DNA from: Prolixibacteraceae bacterium
GTDB taxonomy: Bacteria; Bacteroidota; Bacteroidia; Bacteroidales; Prolixibacteraceae
Reading direction: 5' to 3'
Assembly (NCBI GenBank): GCA_003457135.1
Contig: DMSQ01000082.1
Span: forward strand, 1 to 64,000
DNA length: 64,000 nucleotides
A program made the position numbers and the translations under genes. Of the stretch, positions 34,061 through 41,788 are shown one piece after another (position 1 is the first letter of the stretch; the number at the start of each line of letters is the position of its first letter). The notes under the pieces were generated by a model, which worked only from the letters and a program-made list of their open reading frames with translations, ran no database searches and was not told the origin of the DNA.

Positions 34061-34068
34061 CAAAAGTA
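34061..34068 (-). promoter_or_regulatory. -7 element of folP-cdaA
   Basis: The minus strand reads TACTTTTG, 38 bases upstream of the 34023 start. TTTG at 34083-34086 is closer than usual to serve as -33, so the match is partial. Confidence 0.45.
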
Positions 34069-34132
34069 AAATAAAATACAATCAAAATACATATTAATTT
34101 AATACTTTTATGCCTCAAAAATTACGATAATC

Positions 34133-34669
34133 ATGGATAAAACAAGCCGGCAATACGATCATGTAATCAGTGTTTGTCAGGATATTTTCACCAAAAAAAT
34201 GATGGATTACGGTATTTCCTGGCGGATTTTACGTCCCAGTTCAATGACCGACCAAATCTACATTAAAGCTCAACGCATCAGGAGTATTGAACAAAAAAAA
34301 ATAAGTAAAATTGACGAGGGTGTTCGCTCTGAATATATCGGTATTGTGAATTACTGTATTATGGCTTTGATCCAGCTTGAGAAAGGTATTTCGGAAAACG
34401 ACGACCTGACCCAGGAAGAAACGATGAGTTTATATCAGCGCCATTTCAGGGAAGCCAAGGATTTGATGATGGCCAAAAATCACGATTACGACGAAGCCTG
34501 GCGCAACATGCGGATGAGTTCATACACCGATCTGATTTTGATGAAACTGAATCGTACTAAACAAATTGAAGATAATCTGGGCAAAACCATCGCTTCGGAA
34601 GGAATTGAAGCCAATTACCTCGACATGATCAATTATGCCGTTTTTGCGTTAATTAAGATTGAATTCTAA
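34133..34669 (+). CDS. DUF1599 protein with two internal repeats
   Basis: This 178-residue soluble protein is made of two copies of one unit of about 80 residues. The first has MMDYGISWRILRPSSMTDQI and IGIVNYCIMALIQLE. The second has NHDYDEAWRNMRMSSYTDLI and LDMINYAVFALIKIE. Both keep DY..[SA]WR and the NY....ALI end. DUF1599 has been linked to nucleotide modification, but the role in Bacteroidota is not settled. It lies 12 bases before the DoxX-like gene and is probably co-transcribed. Confidence 0.85.
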   Translation: MDKTSRQYDHVISVCQDIFTKKMMDYGISWRILRPSSMTDQIYIKAQRIRSIEQKKISKIDEGVRSEYIGIVNYCIMALIQLEKGISENDDLTQEETMSLYQRHFREAKDLMMAKNHDYDEAWRNMRMSSYTDLILMKLNRTKQIEDNLGKTIASEGIEANYLDMINYAVFALIKIEF

Positions 34670-34680
34670 TACAAACATTC

Positions 34681-35805
34681 ATGTTGAAACATCTTGCACG
34701 CATTCTGCTCGGCTTAACTTTCATCTTTTCAGGCTTTGTGAAAGGCATAGATCCCTGGGGTTCAGCCTATAAATTCACCGATTATTTCAATGCTTTCCAA
34801 ATGCCCTGGCTCACCAGCCTTGCATTTGCCTTGGGTATTCTGCTCGCAGCAACGGAGTTTTTTCTCGGTTTGGCCATGGTTTTTAATTTTTTTATCCGCA
34901 TTACAAGCTGGTTGATGCTGGCTTTCATGGTTTTCTTTACCGGACTAACCTTTGTATTGGCCCTGACCAATCCGGTAACCGACTGTGGTTGTTTTGGCGA
35001 CGCACTGGTCATTACCAACTGGCAGACCTTTTACAAAAACATCGTTCTGCTTGCTTTGGCTATTTTCGTTTTTATGCAGCGAAATTATTTCAGGAGCAAA
35101 AACGGGCCATTGCTTTCCATAGCTATGACAGGAATGACGATGGTGGTATATTTTTACCTTGTTGCATACTCTTACAATCATCTTCCCATCATCGATTTCA
35201 GCCCTTACAAAGTGGGTGTAAATATTCCGGATGCCATGAAAATTCCGGAAGGGGCACCCAAAGATATTTATGAAAACAATTTCATTTATAAGAACATTAA
35301 AACAGGCGGGGAAAAGGAATTTACAGAAGCAAACTATCCCTGGCAGGATACGCTGAACTGGAAATTCGTAAAAATGGAAGATCCGGTTTTAGTTCAAACA
35401 GGATACAAACCCCCTATTCATGATTTCAGGATAGAAACTCCGGAAGGTGAAGACATCAAAGATTTTTTTCTCTACGACGAAAAAGGCACATTCATCGTGA
35501 TTGCCCATAACCTTAAGAAATCGAGCAAGGAAGGAATGGCAAAAATGGCTGAATTGTCTGTTGAAGCGAAACGTAGAGGATACAATTTCATTGGTTTGAC
35601 AGCTACATCGCCGGATAGTTTTGAAGCGTTAAAAAACGAAACCGGCGCTCAGTTCGACTTTTTTAATACCGACGAAATCACACTAAAAACGATTGTGCGT
35701 TCCAATCCCGGCCTGATTCTGATAAAAAAAGGAACTATTCTGGCGAAATACCATTTTAACGATACCCCAAAATCCGAAGAATTGAAAGACCAGATTCCGA
35801 AGTAA
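34681..35805 (+). CDS. DoxX/MauE-like membrane protein with C-terminal thioredoxin-like domain (BT_3928 family)
   Basis: The 374-residue protein begins with four or five membrane segments (about 1-140) of the DoxX/MauE type, including a DCGCFGDALV motif on a loop, then one more segment and a periplasmic C-terminal part (about 240-374) with thioredoxin-like strand spacing but no CXXC. The CGC pair in the membrane half is a plausible redox site. Family members are thought to act in disulfide or redox maintenance in the envelope; the exact partner is unknown. Confidence 0.8.
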   Translation: MLKHLARILLGLTFIFSGFVKGIDPWGSAYKFTDYFNAFQMPWLTSLAFALGILLAATEFFLGLAMVFNFFIRITSWLMLAFMVFFTGLTFVLALTNPVTDCGCFGDALVITNWQTFYKNIVLLALAIFVFMQRNYFRSKNGPLLSIAMTGMTMVVYFYLVAYSYNHLPIIDFSPYKVGVNIPDAMKIPEGAPKDIYENNFIYKNIKTGGEKEFTEANYPWQDTLNWKFVKMEDPVLVQTGYKPPIHDFRIETPEGEDIKDFFLYDEKGTFIVIAHNLKKSSKEGMAKMAELSVEAKRRGYNFIGLTATSPDSFEALKNETGAQFDFFNTDEITLKTIVRSNPGLILIKKGTILAKYHFNDTPKSEELKDQIPK

Positions 35806-35859
35806 TTATACTAAAAACCGGATTTTACCGTTCGGATAAAAAGCTGAATCCTGAGAATT

Positions 35860-36894
35860 ATGCGCAAACTGCTTATCCTGATTGTCCTTCAAGCAATTTT
35901 TTATCCCAAAGTTTTCAGCCAGATTGGCGGCGAATCAACCTATAGTTTTCTGAACCTGACCAATTCGGCCCGGATGGCGGCTTTGGGCGGAAATCAAATT
36001 GCTCTCAGCGACTCGCTCGACCTGAATGTTTCGTATAACAATCCGTCTTTATTAAGGCCTGAAATGAAGAACATGCTGGCGATTAACTATGTTGGTTATT
36101 TTGCAGGAGTCAATTATGGATATGCAGCTTATTCCTTTGACACTCCTCTGCCTGGGAACTTTGCAGTGGGCATGCATTATATCAACTACGGAAAGTTTAT
36201 TGAAGCGCTTCCAAACGGCGAAAAAACCGGAGCAACTTTTAATGCTGCGGAATATGCGCTGAACATCATCTGGTCGCACGAATACAAACGGTTCACCTAC
36301 GGCATCAACCTGAAACCCATACTTTCATCCTTCGAGAACTATCAATCTGTTGGATTTGCCACCGATTTAGGATTAAGTTATTTCAGTAAAAACAAGTTTA
36401 CAGTGGCCTCGCTGGTTGCCCGAAACATCGGAACTCAAATTACCACTTATTACGAAGGGGCGGAAAAGGAACCCATTCCGTTCGACCTCCAGTTTGGAAT
36501 TTCAAAAAGACTTCAACATGCGCCCATACGTTTTGCCGCAACCATGCAACACCTTCAGAAATGGGACCTGGCCAAAGCTGTGGAAGACAATTCAGGCCTC
36601 ATTCCCGTTCTTAAAGAAGAGAACTTTACAAAAAAATTCATGCGCCATCTGGTTTTGGGAGTTGAACTCCTTCCATCACCCAATTTCACTATCCGCGCGG
36701 GTTACAATCATCAGATCAGGCAGGAACTACGACTGGACGAAAAGATGTCAACGGTAGGTTTTTCATGGGGATTTGGAGTCCGAATTACCCGGTTTCAACT
36801 CAGCTACGGATCAGCAAGGTATCATCTGGCCGGAGCAAGTAATTTGATTTCGGTAGCGGTTAATTTGAGCGAAGGGTTTGTGAGAAAACAATAG
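35860..36894 (+). CDS. porQ: Type IX secretion system protein PorQ
   Basis: The 344-residue precursor has a signal peptide (LLILIVLQAIFYPKVFSQ) and a FadL-like outer-membrane beta-barrel. The start of the mature chain (IGGESTYSFLNLTNSARMAALGG) is typical of PorQ. In Porphyromonas, PorQ belongs to the outer-membrane part of the type IX secretion system. No other T9SS gene is in the window, which is normal as these genes are scattered. It is followed by about 150 bases without a gene. Confidence 0.85.
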   Translation: MRKLLILIVLQAIFYPKVFSQIGGESTYSFLNLTNSARMAALGGNQIALSDSLDLNVSYNNPSLLRPEMKNMLAINYVGYFAGVNYGYAAYSFDTPLPGNFAVGMHYINYGKFIEALPNGEKTGATFNAAEYALNIIWSHEYKRFTYGINLKPILSSFENYQSVGFATDLGLSYFSKNKFTVASLVARNIGTQITTYYEGAEKEPIPFDLQFGISKRLQHAPIRFAATMQHLQKWDLAKAVEDNSGLIPVLKEENFTKKFMRHLVLGVELLPSPNFTIRAGYNHQIRQELRLDEKMSTVGFSWGFGVRITRFQLSYGSARYHLAGASNLISVAVNLSEGFVRKQ

Positions 36895-37048
36895 ACAGCT
36901 TTGGATTCAATGACAAATGATGGACTAAACGCTCCAACTTTATAGCAACCCGACAAATTTACTTTCAAACAAAATCTTTCGCTGATAAAAATCAAAGGTT
37001 ATCCCGAATATCCTGTATTCCTTTGTACTTCAACTAAAAATTCTCACC

Positions 37049-37972
37049 ATGACCTTTATCCCAAACGACAAAATTTTCAGCCTGAAATGGTTTCGCGATT
37101 ACAGCATGATTGTAATCGGCGCTTTTATTCTGGCAGTCGGGTTTGTTTATTTCATTTCGCCCCACCGGATTGTGCCTGGCGGAGTTTATGGTATTGCCAT
37201 CGTGGTTCACTATATGACAGTGGGTATGTTTTCCTTCTGGCCCGAAGGTATCCCGATTGGTTTATTCGGGTTAGTCCTGAACATTCCGCTCACGATTGCC
37301 GGCATCAAAATCCTGGGGCCACGATTTGGAGTGAAAACGGTGGTAGGTTTCGTCCTCTCATCGGTTTTTATGGATACTATTACATATTTGCGTGTTGATG
37401 GTGATGCCCCACTGGTTCCGGATATTCTCCTTTCGTGCGTGTTTGGCGGTGTGCTGATTGGGTTCGGACTTGGATTGATTTTTAAGGCCCGTGCCACTTC
37501 AGGCGGATCGGATATTATTGCCATGATTATTGCCAAATATACACGTATGCAACTCGGTCAGTTGATGATTTATGTTGATTCAACTATTGTTTTACTTAGT
37601 TTGGTAGCCTTTAAAGACTGGCAGATTCCGCTTTATTCATGGGTGGTCATTTACATTACCGGCCGGGCTATTGATTTGGTTTTGGAAGGCGGCGATTACA
37701 ACAAAGCTTTGTTGATCATTTCTGAAAAGTACGAGGAAATCAGGCATAAAATATTGGTTGACCTGGAACGTGGCGGAACCTACCTGAAAGGCTCCGGAAT
37801 GTTTACCGGAAACGACAAGCACATTATTTATACGGTAGTAAGTCGCCGTGAAGTGGCTATTCTGGAGGAGTTTATCAGCGAGATTGATCCTGATGCGTTC
37901 ATTACCGTGATGGATACCCACGAAATTCTGGGTGAAGGATTCCAGTCGCTCAAACACAAAGTTGCGGAATAA
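37049..37972 (+). CDS. YitT-family membrane protein (DUF161/DUF2179)
   Basis: This 307-residue protein has five to six membrane segments in the first 200 residues (YitT/DUF161 part, with GGVYGIAIV and ATSGGSDIIAMI motifs) and a soluble DUF2179 domain at the C-terminus (about 215-300, ending VMDTHEILGEGF). The DUF2179 part also occurs in the gene at 50252. The function is not known. It stands alone. Confidence 0.88.
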   Translation: MTFIPNDKIFSLKWFRDYSMIVIGAFILAVGFVYFISPHRIVPGGVYGIAIVVHYMTVGMFSFWPEGIPIGLFGLVLNIPLTIAGIKILGPRFGVKTVVGFVLSSVFMDTITYLRVDGDAPLVPDILLSCVFGGVLIGFGLGLIFKARATSGGSDIIAMIIAKYTRMQLGQLMIYVDSTIVLLSLVAFKDWQIPLYSWVVIYITGRAIDLVLEGGDYNKALLIISEKYEEIRHKILVDLERGGTYLKGSGMFTGNDKHIIYTVVSRREVAILEEFISEIDPDAFITVMDTHEILGEGFQSLKHKVAE

Positions 37973-38096
37973 AAAAGTTGCGAGTTTCGGATTACGAGTT
38001 AAATTCAAGTCATTCAATTGTCATTGATTGTCATTTAAAAAAACAAGGAATGACGTGAAACTACTGACCATGATTGACTAATAATGACAAATTGCT
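37973..38096. repeat. Two adjoining word tracts (GTTGCGAG and TGTCATT/AATGAC)
   Basis: At 37975-37999 the spacer has one half of the GTTGCGAG/ATTACGAG word family. From 38008 it switches to words TGTCATT on the left and AATGAC on the right; 38015-38034 can fold back on 38075-38094 with a one-base bulge and a few mismatches. AATGACGTG occurs here (38049-38057) and again at 41722-41730. No ORF is present in the gap to 38207. Confidence 0.6.
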
Positions 38097-38166
38097 GCCA
38101 TTATTAAATTTCAGAATCATCAATAGAATTTAAGCTTCCCTTACCAATTATGGTTGAGTAATTTCG

Positions 38167-38174
38167 TAAATTTG
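38167..38174 (+). promoter_or_regulatory. -7 element of the patatin gene
   Basis: TAAATTTG, 32 bases upstream of the ATG at 38207. The -33 box is not clear. Confidence 0.45.
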
Positions 38175-38206
38175 GATATACCCTTGTTTCCAAAATATCA
38201 ACAGCC

Positions 38207-40498
38207 ATGAAATGGTTTTTATTATCGGGCTTTTTTCTATTGTTCTTCTTTTTTCAATTGAAGGCTCAAAAAGTTGGCCTGGTATTAAGTGGCGGAGGAG
38301 CCAAAGGGCTTTCACACATAGGGGTGATCAAAGCCCTGGAAGAAAACGGAATTCCGATTGATTACATTGCCGGAACCTCGATGGGCGCAATTGTTGCCGG
38401 GTTATACGTTGCAGGCTATTCGGTTGAAGAAATGGAACAACTTTTCAAATCGGAACAGTTTAAATTCTGGTCAACCGGTAAAATTCAGGAAGAATACCGC
38501 TATTACTACCGAAAACTGGAAGAGGACCCCTCTTGGCTCGAACTCGATTTAATGAAAAAAGAAGATAAGTTAAAAATACTCCCTCCCACCAGCCTCATTC
38601 CTGAAGAGCAAATGGACTTTGCCTTTATGGAACTGTTTTCATCGGTAACAGCCATTAGCAAAGGCGATTTTAACAAACTGTTTATTCCTTTCTTTTGCAT
38701 TGCCACCGATGTTTATAACAACCGGGAAATGGTACTCCGTCAGGGCGATTTGGGCGAAGCTATACGCGGATCAATGACTTTCCCTTTCTATTTCAAGCCC
38801 ATTGAAATTAACGGTACACTGGTTTTCGACGGTGGAATTGTAAATAACTTTCCGGTTCAGAAAATGAAAGAACTTTTCGATCCTGATATTATTTTCGGGC
38901 ATAATGTGGCCAACAATCCTGAGAAACCTGATCCGGACAATGTGATGGCACAAATTGAAAATATGATCAGGCGAAGGACGGATTTTAAGATTGATCCAAA
39001 AGACGGGTTCTTCATGGAGTCCACTTTTACCAATGTGGGATTGCTCGATTTCAGAAAGATTGACTTCATTGAAAAAGGTGGGTACGAAACTGTGATTAAA
39101 CACCTTGATAGCATTAAAGTACGTGTGTCATGCCGCATACGACCTGAAGAACTCCAAATGAAAAGGCGTCAGTTCAACATAAAAAAACCACAGTTGATCT
39201 TTCAGAATGTTCAGGTTGAAGGAACAGAAGATGCCATGCAGCGCAAATATATTATACAGAACATTAAACACAATTCGAATGTCATTGACATCAGGGAACT
39301 TAAAAAAGAATATTTTAAGCTAGTGGCTGATCCTCAAATCAAATCGGTGCGACCGATTTCGCGGTACAATCCGGGAACCGGCTATTTCGATCTTCACCTG
39401 GTCGTAAAACCTAACAATCGGATGCAGGTAAAATTTGGAGGGAATATATCAACACGTCCTGTTAACCAGGGCTTTCTGAGTTGCGATTATCGTATGTTTA
39501 AAGAACGATCATATACCTTTAGCACAAACATGTATTTCGGGAGGTTTTACAGTTCAATCAAAGCAGGCACCCGTGTTGATTTCCCGACTACCACCCCGTT
39601 TTACATGGCTGGATATTTCACACTTAACCGGTGGGATTACTACTCATCAACCACCGAGTTCGTTTTTGAAGACGTCCGTCCGCCTTATATTATTCAGAAC
39701 GAAAGTAATTTCAGGGCAGAAATGGGTCTCCCACTGAAAACACGTGGAAAAATAACTTTTGGCGGTTCCTGGTCCAAAGCCAACGATGCCTATTATCTCA
39801 CTGAAACAATCAAATTATCCGATACTCCCGATCATACTACTTTTGATGCCTTTACTGCAACAATAAATTTCCAGTCGAACTCATTCAACTACAAGCAATA
39901 TCCAACCGAGGGAATCTCATCAAGTTTATCATTGAACTACATTTCAGGAAAAGAAGAAAATAAACCGGGGACTACCTCAAATAACGCTCCTGATAAACAA
40001 TACAATCACAACTTTTATCTTTTGAAGGGAAGCTACGACCGTTACTTTAAAATTTATAAGCGATTTACGCTCGGATTAATGGCTGAAGGTGTTTACAGCG
40101 ACAAGAAACCATTCAGCAATTATGTTTCGACCATTCTGTCGGCGCCTTCATTTAATCCGATACCGCACAGCAAAACCATTTACCTGAATAATTTCCATGC
40201 CAGCAAATATGTGGCTTCGGGCATAAAAACTATATTTACAATATCCGACCATTTACATTTCAGGGCCGAAGTCTATGGTTTTGCCCCGCTTAGGGAAATT
40301 ACGGAGGCGGATAATTATCTTGCTGTTTATACCGGAAAAAAAATTTCGACTGTCAATTTTATGGGCACTGGAGTACTTGTGTTCCAGTCAGCAATGGGAC
40401 CGATAAGCCTTTCTGCCAATTACTACGAAAAAAGCCAAACCAAATTCTTTGCCATGCTCAATTTTGGGTACATTTTGTTTAACCGGAGAGGTTATTGA
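38207..40498 (+). CDS. Patatin-like phospholipase fused to an outer-membrane barrel
   Basis: The 763-residue precursor has a signal peptide (FFLLFFFFQLKA). The patatin domain (about 22-300) has the GGGAKG oxyanion motif, the nucleophile Ser58 in GTSMG and the catalytic Asp208 in DGG. A POTRA-like linker (about 320-410) and a C-terminal Omp85-type barrel of about 350 residues ending FGYILFNRRGY follow. This is the layout of PlpD-type (type Vd) secreted lipases. It should hydrolyse phospholipids at or outside the outer membrane. Its stop overlaps the hemH stop by 7 bases, in convergent orientation. Confidence 0.9.
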   Translation: MKWFLLSGFFLLFFFFQLKAQKVGLVLSGGGAKGLSHIGVIKALEENGIPIDYIAGTSMGAIVAGLYVAGYSVEEMEQLFKSEQFKFWSTGKIQEEYRYYYRKLEEDPSWLELDLMKKEDKLKILPPTSLIPEEQMDFAFMELFSSVTAISKGDFNKLFIPFFCIATDVYNNREMVLRQGDLGEAIRGSMTFPFYFKPIEINGTLVFDGGIVNNFPVQKMKELFDPDIIFGHNVANNPEKPDPDNVMAQIENMIRRRTDFKIDPKDGFFMESTFTNVGLLDFRKIDFIEKGGYETVIKHLDSIKVRVSCRIRPEELQMKRRQFNIKKPQLIFQNVQVEGTEDAMQRKYIIQNIKHNSNVIDIRELKKEYFKLVADPQIKSVRPISRYNPGTGYFDLHLVVKPNNRMQVKFGGNISTRPVNQGFLSCDYRMFKERSYTFSTNMYFGRFYSSIKAGTRVDFPTTTPFYMAGYFTLNRWDYYSSTTEFVFEDVRPPYIIQNESNFRAEMGLPLKTRGKITFGGSWSKANDAYYLTETIKLSDTPDHTTFDAFTATINFQSNSFNYKQYPTEGISSSLSLNYISGKEENKPGTTSNNAPDKQYNHNFYLLKGSYDRYFKIYKRFTLGLMAEGVYSDKKPFSNYVSTILSAPSFNPIPHSKTIYLNNFHASKYVASGIKTIFTISDHLHFRAEVYGFAPLREITEADNYLAVYTGKKISTVNFMGTGVLVFQSAMGPISLSANYYEKSQTKFFAMLNFGYILFNRRGY

Positions 40499-41517
40499 GA
40501 AATAAGATATGGATTCAAAATTTCAGTTATCGCGATAATCCATCGGGGGGAGTCATTCAAACTTTCGACCAGTTGCAGGTTTTCTCCGCCGTTTTTGGTA
40601 AACAATTCCTTGTATTCCCATCCAATTTCTACGGTTGTTTCCAGACAATCGGCCACAAATGCGGGAGCAACAACCAGGATACTTTTAATGCCTTGCTTTG
40701 CTCGTGAAACCAGATTTTTATCAGTAAACGGAGTCATCCAGTTATTGGATAAACGCGATTGGAATGAAACCGAATAATGGCCATTTTTCAAACCAAGCCT
40801 TTTAACCAATTCTCTGGTTGTCTGATAACAGGTGGCTTTATAGCAATACTTACCAAATTCAGGTAATACGGTTTCGCAGTTGCAGGTATTTATCGATTCT
40901 ACAGGATGATTCTTCTCCAGATGCCGGTTGGGCAATCCATGATAAGAGAAGATTACATGATCATATTTTTCGGGTTGATACGATTGGATTCGTTCAGTAT
41001 AAGCATTTAAAAAAGCCGGATGATCGTAAAACTGGCTGATGGCATGAACTTCAGGAATCGAATTCCACTTCCGAAGCTGATCCATTACCGCCTGAATGGC
41101 CGTTCCGCTGGTGGAAGATGCATACTGCGGAAACAATGGAAGAATGACTAACCGATCGTAATTTCCCTTTTGAATGACGGCCAAAGCTTTTCCAATAGAA
41201 GGATTTCCATAGCGCATGGCCATGAAAACATCAGCCTTTGTATCGAGTTTTTTCTGTAATTCTTCCTGAACCTTTTCTGAATAATACAGCAATGGGGAGC
41301 CTTTTTCCGTCCATAACCGCTGATACAATTTGGCCGATTTTGGCGCCCTGAATGGAACAATGATCAGGTTGACCAGAATTTTTTGCAAAACCAGAGGAAT
41401 ATCAATGACCCGGCGGTCGTTCAGGAATTCGGACAAATACCGCCTGACGGCTTTTACCGTTGGCTCATCGGGTGTCCCAACATTGATAAGCAATACCGCT
41501 GTTTTTTTGTGCTCCAT
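40492..41517 (-). CDS. hemH: Ferrochelatase
   Basis: This 341-residue cytoplasmic or membrane-associated enzyme inserts iron into protoporphyrin. It starts TAVLLINVGTPDEPTV and has MRYGNPSI and the active-site FSYHGLPNRH (His near residue 190). A cysteine-rich segment (CNCETVL...CYKATCYQT) follows and is usual in this clade. The N-terminal Gly-Thr-Pro loop is intact. It is separated from the hemACD genes by about 20 kb. A short gap upstream holds a palindromic element. Confidence 0.95.
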   Translation of the reverse strand: MEHKKTAVLLINVGTPDEPTVKAVRRYLSEFLNDRRVIDIPLVLQKILVNLIIVPFRAPKSAKLYQRLWTEKGSPLLYYSEKVQEELQKKLDTKADVFMAMRYGNPSIGKALAVIQKGNYDRLVILPLFPQYASSTSGTAIQAVMDQLRKWNSIPEVHAISQFYDHPAFLNAYTERIQSYQPEKYDHVIFSYHGLPNRHLEKNHPVESINTCNCETVLPEFGKYCYKATCYQTTRELVKRLGLKNGHYSVSFQSRLSNNWMTPFTDKNLVSRAKQGIKSILVVAPAFVADCLETTVEIGWEYKELFTKNGGENLQLVESLNDSPRWIIAITEILNPYLISQ

Positions 41518-41567
41518 GCTTTATTTTTTTGGACTAAATGTAAAAGACTGTTTAAAATTTGTTTTAT

Positions 41568-41688
41568 GGTTCCGTTAGGAACCAACGATCGGTAAAATTA
41601 ATGAAGAAATACTTTTCTTTTGTCCCGTACGGGACAAAACTTATTCGGCAATTCTTATTTTCTACCGACCTGTTTTCCCTACGGGAAA
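41568..41688. repeat. Array of three perfect hairpins (extragenic palindromic element)
   Basis: Three stems follow each other: GGTTCC/GGAACC with loop GTTA (41568-41583), TTTTGTCCC/GGGACAAAA with loop GTAC (41618-41639) and TTTCCC/GGGAAA with loop TAC (41674-41688). TCGGTAAAA (41589-41597) and TTTTCTACCGA (41658-41668) add an outer inverted pair. It lies between hemH and the DUF5686 gene. It looks like a mosaic of repeated extragenic palindromes. Confidence 0.75.
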
Positions 41689-41702
41689 TTTTTATCAAGG
41701 TT

Positions 41703-41753
41703 TTGACAATAAATGACCATTAATGACGTGTAAACAAATGACAACCATTGACA
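41703..41753. repeat. TGAC word tract
   Basis: Variants of the word TGACAATNAATGAC are repeated about five times, as in 38008-38096. Only one half of the inverted type is present. Confidence 0.55.
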
Positions 41754-41788
41754 CCAAAATTCTTCCAGTTGCGACCAACCACTGAATA

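Noticed and set aside
34024..34092. N-terminal extension of folP to the ATG at 34092
   Set aside because: A -7 promoter element lies inside it, and the extra residues do not look like folP.
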